Shown here: in pieces, positions 45,832-54,362 of the stretch
How the letters are laid out: each line of letters opens with the position of its first letter
Position numbering within the stretch: position 1 is the first letter of the stretch
DNA from: Bdellovibrionaceae bacterium UBA2316
GTDB lineage: Bacteria > Bdellovibrionota > Bdellovibrionia > Bdellovibrionales > Bdellovibrionaceae
Assembly: GCA_002345205.1 (NCBI GenBank)
Contig: DDVI01000017.1
Span: 6,532-70,531 of the forward strand
Direction of reading: 5' to 3'
DNA: 64,000 bases
Program-made: the position numbers and the translations under genes
Notes under the pieces: generated by a model
Told to the model about the DNA's origin: nothing
The model's input: only the letters and a program-made list of their open reading frames with translations
Databases searched by the model: none

Positions 45832-47517
45832 TTAAGCAGCCATAGCTTCTAAAACTTCGTTCCACTCTTTTACGAGTTCATCAGGAACGCCTACTGTAGA
45901 TAGAGTTTTACAATGAGTGCCGGAAAGCACTGATTTATCAACTCCTAGCCAAGGCTCTTCAGTGTCTCCGTGTAGCGTGTAGATGAGTACAGATTTAGCT
46001 TTAACTTTTTTGATCGTTTGTTTGATGGCCGCAAGTTCTTCCACGAAAAAATTTTTGCTCTTTCGTGCTGTTGGAACGGTTATGGCGACGAGTTGATCCT
46101 TACTTTTATCAATGCCGACGATATTCATTCCTTCTGCAAGGACTGATTCGCTTTCATCTAAGAAATGATAGCTTGATAAGAAGTCATAGCTATGTTGGTT
46201 GAACTTCTTGAGAAGTTCTCTGCCACCAACGGGTACCGTTTCAACTTCGTATGTAGAAAAATCATTTGATGGATCGGCGTGCTTCATTCGGGGCACTAGA
46301 ACTTTGTGAAATGTAGAACCCATTTCTTCAACTAAAATCCAAGATCTCTTGCCACCATCTTCTTTGTTTAGATCTACCACTGCGTGTGCTGTTGCCCCCG
46401 ATCCTCCAAAGAAATCCAGTACTCGCGCATTCTTTTCTGGATAGAAGCTCAGAATGGTTTTTAGAAGGCTAATAGGCTTTGGTGTCGTGAATGTCACTCC
46501 CGACGGCAATGAATCCTTCCCATCGCTACCATCAAAAATCATTGTTAGAGGTCGCTGAAACATCTGTTCGTCAAGATAGCGAATGATCTTCGGAACTACT
46601 GAATGGTCATGGCCGAAATAAATTTTTCCTTCAGAAACTAAGCGATCAAGAGTTTCTTCCGTCCATTTCCAACCATTTTTCGGAACGGGACATGGTTTTT
46701 TTGTTTTTGGATGCGCAAGGGCCTTTCGGCAGCGTTTTCCTTTTGGGTCATCCTGCGCGCAAGAATTATCAGCATGAAATAGACGATAATTCGTGGGATG
46801 GATTTCTGAGTAGGCTGCTTCGCCTGGCTTTAAAAGCCCTTTTGCTTTCATTTCAGAAATCCATTTTTTGAACTGCTTCTGCGCTTCTTCAAATGAAAAT
46901 TGCTCTAGCAATTCTTTTGATTTCTTAATCATCAATTCTGCATAAGGCTTCTTTTGCTGCAACGATGGTGCTTTAGTTTTATCTTTTGCGTAGCAGATGA
47001 TGTACTCGTGGCTTGCCGAAACATGAGAGCCGGCAGCTCCTCTACCTTTGTTCCAAATGAACGTGCCAATATCGTTTTCTTCACCAAAGATCTGATTCAT
47101 TAGGATTTTTAAGCGCGCATATTCACCATCACAGATATTAATGAAAATTACGCCTTGTTCAGACAAAAGTTGTCGCGCGATTTTTAAACGTGGCTCCATA
47201 AAGTCTAGAAACTTTCCGTGATCGCCTGCCCAGTCTCTTTCTTTTTCTGATTTGCCTTTCCACACATTCTGATAACCTTGATTCCCTCCAACGTTGTATG
47301 GAGGATCTATCGCAATCACATCAACTTTGAATTTTTCTTTTGCAGTCCCAAAGCCAGCTTTTAAAGCTGCAAGCGCAGCCAAGTTATCGCCGTGAATTGC
47401 CATATTCTCACTACTTTTTCTTCCACCATTTCGACGAATTAAACTTACGTTTTCGCGTCCTTTTACGAATTCAATTAAGCTTTCTCGTGGCTTAAATTCT
47501 AAGACCGTTGCTCCCAT
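45832..47517 (-). CDS. mod: Type III-like adenine DNA methyltransferase
   Basis: 561 residues from the ATG at 47517. Order of motifs is beta-class: catalytic AIDPPYNVGG near residue 87, then SAM motif FFGGSGATAHAV near residue 370. The middle is the target-recognition region, with a His/Cys-containing insert. An upstream extension (to 47607) lies in the operator region and is unlikely to be translated. With res it forms a restriction-modification pair that also sets the element's self-mark. Confidence 0.87.
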   Translation of the reverse strand: MGATVLEFKPRESLIEFVKGRENVSLIRRNGGRKSSENMAIHGDNLAALAALKAGFGTAKEKFKVDVIAIDPPYNVGGNQGYQNVWKGKSEKERDWAGDHGKFLDFMEPRLKIARQLLSEQGVIFINICDGEYARLKILMNQIFGEENDIGTFIWNKGRGAAGSHVSASHEYIICYAKDKTKAPSLQQKKPYAELMIKKSKELLEQFSFEEAQKQFKKWISEMKAKGLLKPGEAAYSEIHPTNYRLFHADNSCAQDDPKGKRCRKALAHPKTKKPCPVPKNGWKWTEETLDRLVSEGKIYFGHDHSVVPKIIRYLDEQMFQRPLTMIFDGSDGKDSLPSGVTFTTPKPISLLKTILSFYPEKNARVLDFFGGSGATAHAVVDLNKEDGGKRSWILVEEMGSTFHKVLVPRMKHADPSNDFSTYEVETVPVGGRELLKKFNQHSYDFLSSYHFLDESESVLAEGMNIVGIDKSKDQLVAITVPTARKSKNFFVEELAAIKQTIKKVKAKSVLIYTLHGDTEEPWLGVDKSVLSGTHCKTLSTVGVPDELVKEWNEVLEAMAA

Positions 47518-47598
47518 TTTTGCTCCATCCTTGCGGCATATTGCGCGGTTTTGATGTCCCACACCCCTCCGAAGAGTCTGAAAATTGGAGTGGACACA

Positions 47599-47656
47599 CA
47601 GTTCCATCGGATCGAACTGAGAAAACCTGTAGATCTAGTTCTACTAGATGGAACTA
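47599..47656. promoter_or_regulatory. Twin C-protein-like operators between mod and the XRE gene
   Basis: CAGTTC-N9-GAACTG (47599-47619) and TAGTTC-N9-GAACTA (47636-47656), 37 bases apart centre to centre. Both arms of both sites are perfect. This is the classic layout for a controller protein binding as paired dimers. Confidence 0.7.
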
Positions 47657-47715
47657 TATGGCATCTAACTAGGCATAGGTCCTCCCCATAGAATTAAAAG
47701 TCAGGGGAAGACTAT

Positions 47716-48003
47716 ATGGACTTAGGGAAGAGGTTGGCGAAAAATGTTAAAGCCATTAGGTTAGGAAGAGGATTGTCACAGCAAGACCTTGCAGATCGAA
47801 CGGGACTGACCGTCAGGTACATCTCTCGCTTGGAGAATACGGCACCAAACCTTACGCTTGAAGTGATTGAGAAGCTCACAAAGGGTCTTGGATGTTCACC
47901 GAATGACCTTCTGAGTAGCGATGACGACGTGTCGATGAAGGGCACCAAGGAAATGCTGGACCAAACAATTCGATTTCTTCAAGGGCTTCGCAGCCGAATT
48001 TGA
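47716..48003 (+). CDS. XRE-family controller protein of the restriction locus
   Basis: 95 residues, HTH at about 20-45 (LSQQDLADRTGLTVRYISRLE) and a helical C-terminal tail. Divergent from mod, with two operators between. Probably delays restriction until methylation is set after the element enters a new cell. Confidence 0.85.
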   Translation: MDLGKRLAKNVKAIRLGRGLSQQDLADRTGLTVRYISRLENTAPNLTLEVIEKLTKGLGCSPNDLLSSDDDVSMKGTKEMLDQTIRFLQGLRSRI

Positions 48004-48036
48004 TTTTTCGCTAGACTGCTCAATTACAAATTAACT

Positions 48037-48073
48037 ATGGCGATGTTGATCGCCACTGGCGACATATCGCCAT
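48037..48073. repeat. Nested dyad with four TGGCGA/TCGCCA copies
   Basis: Outer arms ATGGCGAT and ATCGCCAT, inner arms TCGCC-ACT-GGCGA, all in 37 bases. It could be a binding site for a dimeric regulator or part of a terminator region. Lies before the main terminator at 48119. Confidence 0.5.
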
Positions 48074-48118
48074 CCCCCTCCATCATTCTAACTACTCAAA
48101 TTGATTTTGAAATCACCT

Positions 48119-48152
48119 AACAAGGGTGGCGAGCTTCCGCCACCCTTGTTTC
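48119..48152. terminator. Strong hairpin terminator
   Basis: 13-base perfect arms (AACAAGGGTGGCG with CGCCACCCTTGTT) and a 6-base loop, then TTCG. It separates the restriction locus from the conjugation operon. Confidence 0.75.
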
Positions 48153-48309
48153 GTTCTACCGTAATGCACTCATTTTCACTTCCTTATTCGATTCAATACC
48201 TTAACTAACTTGGCTTCTCATTAAGGCAACGAGCCACTCCTTTTGCTTTTACATCTCCTCGAAAGTCGCGATCAGCGCGGCTCACAACTCAAACAAAGGA
48301 GGTGCATTT

Positions 48310-48519
48310 ATGAATGCAAATCAAAACCAAAAACAATCTAAGCAGGATACCAATCTTAACTTGGCTCTTATACCACTGGAAAAGGCTGAACAGCCTTCGC
48401 TCTGGCAGAGATTGAAAATGGCATTCGCCACATCGGACGAATTGGATTTTCAGAGCTGGCAACGACTTGAATCTAAACGAGTCAGACCAAGTTCCTCTGA
48501 GCAATGGAGGAACAACTAA
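48310..48519 (+). CDS. Small protein heading the conjugation operon
   Basis: 69 residues, polar, no domain recognised. A perfect AAAGGAGGTG ribosome site (48295-48304) supports it. Ends in TAATG with the next start codon. Upstream lies about 160 bases of promoter/leader with no gene. Confidence 0.6.
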   Translation: MNANQNQKQSKQDTNLNLALIPLEKAEQPSLWQRLKMAFATSDELDFQSWQRLESKRVRPSSSEQWRNN

Positions 48520-48770
48520 TGTCGCGAACACTTAAAGACAAAAAGCCAATCTATCGACGCGATGATGAGCCTTTGTATCAGACTCGTGAAGAACCTGCGA
48601 TGAAGCGTCGTTTTCTGAACTTTAGAAAATCAGGTCCTCCGCTTGATGGAGAAGAGTGTCCTGAGTGTGGAGGCCTCACTGATTTTCAGAGCGGCTATCT
48701 CACTTGCTCAGAATGCGGTTGGACTGAAGATGTCGTCGAGATGTGCGACATGGAAAGGTTCGCAGTATGA
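48519..48770 (+). CDS. Small zinc-ribbon protein
   Basis: 83 residues, start in TAATG overlap. The C-terminal half has ECPECGG and TCSECGW, two CxxC pairs of a zinc ribbon. Acidic tail. Overlaps the next gene by 4 bases (ATGA). Role unknown. Confidence 0.65.
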   Translation: MSRTLKDKKPIYRRDDEPLYQTREEPAMKRRFLNFRKSGPPLDGEECPECGGLTDFQSGYLTCSECGWTEDVVEMCDMERFAV

Positions 48771-49180
48771 GTAACTCATCAGACTTTCCATTCAGCAATG
48801 TTGTGCCAATTCGCAAAACGGATCGTTTTGGTGTTTACACAGGTGAAGTTACATCTAGTGGCGAGATCATTGAGGGCGAAAGTGTCGGAATCGCTTTCAT
48901 GAAAAATGGAAGCAAAAAGTTTCGACTGAAACTTTTTGTTTTTCCTAACAACAGCTACTTCGTCGTTCCGGACGACAAAGACGACACCAAATACACCGTT
49001 CTAAGTCTTGAGGAGTACCAACTTCCTACTGGTCAAATGCGTTCTCACTGGAATCGAATTGGCGAAGGAAAACTCGCAGGAAGCTTCATCGCGCTTCGAG
49101 TGCAGCTACTGCCTGAACCTATCTTTCTTTGTCTGTTTCCAGACAAGAACATCGCTGGGGAGGACTCAATTGCATCTTAA
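48767..49180 (+). CDS. Conserved-looking protein of the conjugation operon, function unknown
   Basis: 137 residues from the ATG at 48767. Soluble, beta-rich, no signal peptide or membrane segment. Its position just before the pilin gene suggests a regulatory or accessory role. No family recognised. Confidence 0.6.
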   Translation: MSNSSDFPFSNVVPIRKTDRFGVYTGEVTSSGEIIEGESVGIAFMKNGSKKFRLKLFVFPNNSYFVVPDDKDDTKYTVLSLEEYQLPTGQMRSHWNRIGEGKLAGSFIALRVQLLPEPIFLCLFPDKNIAGEDSIAS

Positions 49181-49205
49181 TCAATCTAAAAAAGGAGGTG
49201 AAAAT

Positions 49206-49490
49206 ATGAATCGAAAACAATTCTTTCTCTACGCTGTGCTGACAGCGCTGATCTTTATCGTTCCTGAGATTGGACTTGCCAGCGTTGAATCCTCTCTCAT
49301 GGGGATTCAGACAAAGCTCACGCGAGTTATTCTCCCATCGCTTTCGATCTGTGCCATTGCCTGGGCTGCATTTTCAATGATGTCTGGCAATGACAAATCG
49401 AAGACACATCTTTGGTACGCGATCATCGCGACAATCGTAGGATTCGGTGCGGAGGCTATCGTCAACTTCATTTCGCAGACGGTGCGATAA
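49206..49490 (+). CDS. virB2: VirB2/TrbC-like pilin
   Basis: 94 residues: signal peptide (to about GLAS), then two membrane helices (about 42-60 and 72-92) with a short loop, as in VirB2/TrbC propilins. A perfect AAAGGAGGTG ribosome site precedes it. Followed in TAATG overlap by the VirB3-position gene. Confidence 0.75.
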   Translation: MNRKQFFLYAVLTALIFIVPEIGLASVESSLMGIQTKLTRVILPSLSICAIAWAAFSMMSGNDKSKTHLWYAIIATIVGFGAEAIVNFISQTVR

Positions 49491-49813
49491 TGAATGACGA
49501 ATCAATTCTAACTTCGACAGTGCCTCGCACTCTCGAAACAAAAAACAAAATTCTGGGACTCGAACTTTCAGACGTTCTTGTCCTTCTTCTCAATCTTTCG
49601 GCTCAAAACCTAATTTTTGGCTCGACGAGTTTCAAAATTCCAATGGTGTTCGGAACAAGCTTGTTGCTTGGACTTACTCTTTTCTTTTTCAAAAGAGGAA
49701 AACCCGATCAGTATCTTCAACACTTCTTCGAGCATTTCATTTCACCAACGGTTTTTGCGGCCAACACGATTGATAGGCAGTACCGCAGATTTAAAAAAGG
49801 AGGTGAACAATGA
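49490..49813 (+). CDS. virB3: VirB3/TraL-like inner-membrane protein
   Basis: 107 residues, two hydrophobic segments (about 28-65), with KRGKPDQYLQHFFEH after them, like the cytoplasmic tail of TraL/VirB3. Overlaps VirB4 by 4 bases, the usual gene order. Confidence 0.65.
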   Translation: MNDESILTSTVPRTLETKNKILGLELSDVLVLLLNLSAQNLIFGSTSFKIPMVFGTSLLLGLTLFFFKRGKPDQYLQHFFEHFISPTVFAANTIDRQYRRFKKGGEQ

Positions 49814-52272
49814 TCGAAGCCGCATTGTGCGAACAACTTCCATTTTGGGAGTTTGAACAGCATCCAATTCCACACGCCATTTTATCGGACGGCTCAGTCT
49901 CGACTGGCATCGAGCTATTGCCGCTAGATATTGAGTGTTTCGATGAATCTCGAATCAATCAACTCACATTAGGACTTCGAGCATTTACTAATTCTCTGCC
50001 AGAGGGAACCACAGCTCAGTTCTTGGTGAAAGTCGAATCTGATGTCGAGGAGGCCCTTAAGAAGCACTGCAAATTGGTATCAACAGAAAATGAGTTCTTA
50101 AAACGTCTTGATGAAAAGCGATCACAACACTTGCTCGATCAGATTCAAGCCGAATCTATCTTTCGACCACGACTGTTCTTTTTCTTAAGAACGTCTGGTG
50201 TTCAAAAACCCAAAGCGTTTTCTTTCGGTCAAACAAAGAAGTTTTCGTTAGAATTTGAAAAAAACTATGAGGATCAGGTTCAGACTCTCGGACAAGCCAT
50301 TGAGAGTGCTACTGGTATTCTCTCTTCCCTTGGTTTTTCAACAAGTCGTTGCGAGCGAGATGACCTTGTTCAAATCCTTTACAGCTACTTCAACCCCAAA
50401 CGCTCTCAAGACATCGCGCAACCGACTATCTCGCCGCGACTGACAGATCTGGACGACATCTCCCCAAGGGCTCAGGTTGTGTTCGGTGATCTCATTCTTG
50501 ATCGCGAAGATTTTATTTTAGATCAGCGTCGAACACGAGTTGTAACCCTCAAAACTCTTCCTGAGATGACCTTCGGTGGGATGATGAGTTCATTTCTGGC
50601 TTTGCCATTCAAATACGAGCTGATTTTTTCATTCCGAATCCAAGACCAGGCTAAAGAGATGAAGGCTCTTGAAAGCAAACGTCGCATGGCGCATTCGCTT
50701 TCAAGTACAGCCAGCAACCGAGTTTCAGATTTGGAGAGCGAATCTCGACTTTCGCAGACGACGGATCTGATTCGCGAACTTATCGAAACAGGTCAGCGTA
50801 TTTATCAAGCCGAAATGGTTTTGGTTCTTCGTGAATCGGCAACTATCGAAGGCGAAAAGAAATTGAATCTACGAACCAAAGAAGTTTTGTCTCGTTTTAA
50901 AACTTTGAGTGGATCTGAGGGAATTCAAGAGACTGTTGGAGCTTGGAAGACATTCAAATCAGATTTGCCGCTCGCTCCTCTGAACCTTGTGCGCGCAAAG
51001 GCTATGAAGACAAATAATTTGGTCGATTTCCTTCCTCTATATGGAGCGGCTACCGGAGATGAGAATCCTGTTTGTCTGACGAAAACACGTCTCGGGACAC
51101 TTTACTCCTACGATCCGTATTCAAGCCGTTTGTCAAATTTCAACATTTTAACCACGGGGTCCAGTGGCTCAGGAAAAAGTTTTGCCAACAACTTCTTGAT
51201 GCTTCAGCAGATAGCTCGCGGCAGCAGGCTTTATGTGATCGACATCGGCGGATCTTACAAAAAGATGACCGAAGTTCTTGGTGGTCAATACTTCGAGATC
51301 AATCTTTCTGGGAAGTACGTCATCAATCCATTTGAGCTTCTGAATCCAGCAGAGCCGCCAAGTGGAGATCGGCTTAAAGGATTCGTAAGCATCATCGAGC
51401 AGATGGTCGTAGATCACGGCGAAAAGTTGAACCGATTTGATCGAGTTCAGCTTGAAGCAGCTTTAACGACAGTTTTTGAAAAAGCTCGAAGTGAGGCAAC
51501 ACCTCGGTCGCCTTTACTGACAGATTTGGCTCGGCATTGCCTGAACGATTCTGAAGACTCTTTGCGAAGAATTGGAAAACTTCTTTTTCCTTGGGTTGGA
51601 AAAACGCCTTACGGAAAATTGCTCGATGGTGACGGAAAAATTGCGGTCGATAAATCTGTAGTAGCCTTCGATCTAAAAGGACTTTCTCAGTATCCAGATC
51701 TTCAATCGGTGATGATCCTAATTTTGACAAATTTCATCTTGGAGCAAGTCGAAACGGATCGCACAGTTCCGAAGCGCGTGCTTCTCGATGAGGCGTGGGA
51801 ACTTTTGAAGAGTCCAGCCGCGAGTTCCTTCATGGAGTACGCCGCGAGAACTTTTCGTAAAACCGGAAGTGGGATCACGTTCATCACCCAAGGTGTGGAA
51901 GAGATCATCGCAAGTGGTATGGGTCCAGCGATTTTGAACAATACGGCTACAAAGCTAGTGATGCTTCAAAAGGGAGACACGAACGTACTTCGAGAGGCGT
52001 TAAAACTTAACTCTCAAGAACTTCGCCTGATTCAAAGTCTTGAACAACGGAAAGGACAATTCAGCGAAGGCTTTCTGATGGAGGGAGAAAGCCGTCAAAT
52101 CATCCGCATTGAGCCATCACCGCTCGAATACTGGATCTCGACGTCAGATGCGCGTGACAATCAGTTTCTGAATCAACTGCGGGAAGAAGGTCATTCTCTC
52201 GAATCAGCTTTAATGAAGGCAGCGGAGATTGCGCCGTTCGGTGTTTCTTCTATGAAGGCGGTGGCCGCATGA
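49810..52272 (+). CDS. virB4: VirB4/TraC-type ATPase of the type IV secretion system
   Basis: 820 residues. Walker A T448-T-G-S-S-G-S-G-K456-S457, Walker B in VLLDEAWELL, and a FITQGVEE motif near the C-terminus. It powers pilus assembly and substrate transfer at the inner membrane. AAAGGAGGTG ribosome site; overlaps the VirB5/TrbJ exon by 4 bases. Confidence 0.9.
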   Translation: MIEAALCEQLPFWEFEQHPIPHAILSDGSVSTGIELLPLDIECFDESRINQLTLGLRAFTNSLPEGTTAQFLVKVESDVEEALKKHCKLVSTENEFLKRLDEKRSQHLLDQIQAESIFRPRLFFFLRTSGVQKPKAFSFGQTKKFSLEFEKNYEDQVQTLGQAIESATGILSSLGFSTSRCERDDLVQILYSYFNPKRSQDIAQPTISPRLTDLDDISPRAQVVFGDLILDREDFILDQRRTRVVTLKTLPEMTFGGMMSSFLALPFKYELIFSFRIQDQAKEMKALESKRRMAHSLSSTASNRVSDLESESRLSQTTDLIRELIETGQRIYQAEMVLVLRESATIEGEKKLNLRTKEVLSRFKTLSGSEGIQETVGAWKTFKSDLPLAPLNLVRAKAMKTNNLVDFLPLYGAATGDENPVCLTKTRLGTLYSYDPYSSRLSNFNILTTGSSGSGKSFANNFLMLQQIARGSRLYVIDIGGSYKKMTEVLGGQYFEINLSGKYVINPFELLNPAEPPSGDRLKGFVSIIEQMVVDHGEKLNRFDRVQLEAALTTVFEKARSEATPRSPLLTDLARHCLNDSEDSLRRIGKLLFPWVGKTPYGKLLDGDGKIAVDKSVVAFDLKGLSQYPDLQSVMILILTNFILEQVETDRTVPKRVLLDEAWELLKSPAASSFMEYAARTFRKTGSGITFITQGVEEIIASGMGPAILNNTATKLVMLQKGDTNVLREALKLNSQELRLIQSLEQRKGQFSEGFLMEGESRQIIRIEPSPLEYWISTSDARDNQFLNQLREEGHSLESALMKAAEIAPFGVSSMKAVAA

Positions 52273-52358
52273 AGAACAAAATCATTGGACTACTACTGTG
52301 CGCAGTATTGATGTTTTCCCCAAGATCCGCGAAAGCGGATCTTTTTGGAGGAGATGGC
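52269..52358 (+). CDS. VirB5/TrbJ-like protein, exon 1
   Basis: The 5' part of a gene cut by a group II intron. It encodes a signal peptide (to SAKA) and LFGGDG, 30 codons in all. The rest of the protein is at 54363-55073. Without splicing, the frame runs only seven more codons to a stop (52378-52380). Confidence 0.65.
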
Positions 52359-52972
52359 GTGCCAAGAAACGCACGAGTGTAGGTGGTTGAAATGTACCAC
52401 CCTCAGAAATTAGCCATTTATCTGAGTAGCTACCATGACGGTGTAGGCCGTGAGGCGGGGAAAACCCCTTCTACACCGAAGCTCATGGGACAATGGAGTG
52501 CCGAGGGGCTGCTGGAGTCAGCAATGATTCCAGTTTGTCCATCCCTGTCGGGGGCACCCGCAAGTATGCAGGCAGTAACGAAAGTGAATCGCAGATGCAG
52601 CGTCGTAACCAAAGCCAACGATCGCACAGGGTTTGTTGGTATTGGAGAGGTCGAGCCCATCGTCTCCGGGCGAAGACTAACATCAGTGTGGAAGAAATGG
52701 TTATTTGCACACGCTGACTCTTCCGGCGTCAAGGCGAGCAGCATGCATACATACACACGTGCGCAAACTTGGGAGACCTCTATGGGTCTGGGTATCACAG
52801 AAATGCGATACTTGGAAGGCCAACGTATAAGCACTCAGTGCGAAATCGAAGGTAACGCCCACTTAGAGGTGTCGGATGAGGCCGTAGTAGTGACGATGGT
52901 GAAGACAACACAACTTCACCGGAGCGAAGGGCCTCTGCTTTTGAGAATGTTTCCTTACAGAAAGGGGGATGC

Positions 52973-54289
52973 ATGATTGTTGATAAAACTAAAAACGTGC
53001 GTGAGCAAAAGCTCACCAAGTCCCGCCTGCTGCAAAGGAAACTCTATTGTGCGGCCAAGGCGGACCCGAAACGTCGCTTTGGTATTCTGTTCGATAAGGT
53101 TCATTCAATGATGATCCTTGAAACGGCTTGGAAAATGATTCGGGCTAATCGAGGAGCATCGGGAGTGGACCGCCAGAGCTTCGAAGACATCGAAACGTAT
53201 GGTGTCGAAAAGTTCTTACAAGAACTCCAATTGGAGCTGCAATCGGGAAAATATCATCCACGTCCAGTCAGGCGTGTGATGATCCCGAAAGCCAATGGCA
53301 AGTTGCGCCCACTGGGGATCCCCACGATCAAAGATCGTGTGGCCCAGATGGCTGTCAAACTTGTCGTTGAGCCGCTCTTTGAGGCGGACTTTCAAGAATT
53401 TTCGTATGGGTTCCGTCCCCAACGGAGCGCCCACCACGCAATCAAAGAAGTACGCAAGTACATCAACTTTGGTTGTGAACATGTCATCGAAGTGGATCTA
53501 AAATCCTTCTTTGACAACATCCCGCAGGACAAGTTGATGGATTTAGTCGCGCGCAGGGTCTCCGACCCACGCGTGCTGAAGATCATCAAATCTTGGCTCA
53601 CTGCCGGTGTTGCAACAGAAGCCGGAATCACTCGCTCAGTGATCGGGACTCCGCAGGGAGGAGTGATCTCGCCGTTACTGGCGAATATTTTCCTGAACGT
53701 CTTGGACACCGAATGGAGAAAGCGGGAGTATGACCATCGCAAACGCGATGCTCACCTCGTCAGATACGCTGATGACATGGTCATCGCGTGTAAATGGCGG
53801 CCCGAGTTCTACTTCGCCAGACTTCAGGAGATACTCACTTCTCTTGGGGTGGAGATCAATACGGAGAAAACCCGTATTGTACACGCGAGCGAGGGATTTG
53901 ACTTTCTTGGCATTCATTTCAAGTTGGCTCCGTCATACGCGGGCAAAATGAATTGCTACTATTGGCCTTCACATAAAGCGGTCACGAACTTTAAGAAGCA
54001 GATTGGTCAAATGGTGAATAACCGTGCGACTGTTCGCTTTGAAAAGATCATCGAGGCCGTTAATCCAACTATTCGCGGTTGGGGTCAGTACTTTGCAATT
54101 ACAAATGCTGGAAAGACCATGTGGGACTTAGATCGTTTTATCTGGTCGCGGTTCAACCGCATTATCAAGCGAAGCAGAAAACTAAGAGGAGTTCAGCGAG
54201 GCATTGTGAGTGCCAAAGTTTTGTACGAGCAATATGGCCTTGTTGATCTCTATGGCATGACAAAGGAGAAATCGAATGCCGCACAATGA
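52973..54289 (+). CDS. ltrA: Group II intron reverse transcriptase/maturase
   Basis: 438 residues. RT motifs: SGVDRQSFEDI, FSYGFRPQRSAHHAI, TPQGGVISPLLANIFL, the active site YADDMVI, and FLGIHF; a maturase X domain follows (IRGWGQYF). It has no C-terminal HNH endonuclease, so mobility would rely on a nuclease-free route, for instance insertion at replication forks. Upstream AAAGGGGG gives the ribosome site. Confidence 0.93.
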   Translation: MIVDKTKNVREQKLTKSRLLQRKLYCAAKADPKRRFGILFDKVHSMMILETAWKMIRANRGASGVDRQSFEDIETYGVEKFLQELQLELQSGKYHPRPVRRVMIPKANGKLRPLGIPTIKDRVAQMAVKLVVEPLFEADFQEFSYGFRPQRSAHHAIKEVRKYINFGCEHVIEVDLKSFFDNIPQDKLMDLVARRVSDPRVLKIIKSWLTAGVATEAGITRSVIGTPQGGVISPLLANIFLNVLDTEWRKREYDHRKRDAHLVRYADDMVIACKWRPEFYFARLQEILTSLGVEINTEKTRIVHASEGFDFLGIHFKLAPSYAGKMNCYYWPSHKAVTNFKKQIGQMVNNRATVRFEKIIEAVNPTIRGWGQYFAITNAGKTMWDLDRFIWSRFNRIIKRSRKLRGVQRGIVSAKVLYEQYGLVDLYGMTKEKSNAAQ

Positions 54290-54301
54290 ATCTCAATCGG
54301 T

Positions 54302-54334
54302 AAGCCGGATGAAGGAAAACTTCACGTCCGGTTT
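54302..54334 (+). ncRNA. Group II intron domain V
   Basis: AAGCCGGA...TCCGGTTT hairpin of about 33 bases with the catalytic AGC triad in the 5' arm, a GAAA-type loop and the two-base AC bulge in the 3' arm. It is the catalytic core of the intron. Confidence 0.85.
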
Positions 54335-54362
54335 GACGGGAAGAGGCTGGAAACCTACCTAC

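Larger units (their letters stand above)
52359..54362 (+). mobile_element. Group II intron inside the VirB5/TrbJ gene
   Basis: About 2.0 kb: a structured 5' part of some 600 bases (52359-52972) with no real gene, an intron-encoded reverse transcriptase, a domain V hairpin (54302-54334) and a domain VI with a bulged A. The 5' end GTGCC is close to GUGYG. The 3' end CTAC fits the -AY rule. These borders give phase 0 on both sides, so precise splicing restores the frame. Exact borders need checking: VirB5 similarity resumes only near 54450. Confidence 0.75.

Noticed and set aside
47518..47607. Longer N-terminus of the methyltransferase
   Set aside because: It would run into the twin operators; the ATG at 47517 has a ribosome site and begins the conserved part.
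52383..52976. Open frame of 197 codons before the intron reverse transcriptase
   Set aside because: It lies in the structured 5' RNA domains of the group II intron, has no ribosome site and no coding character.
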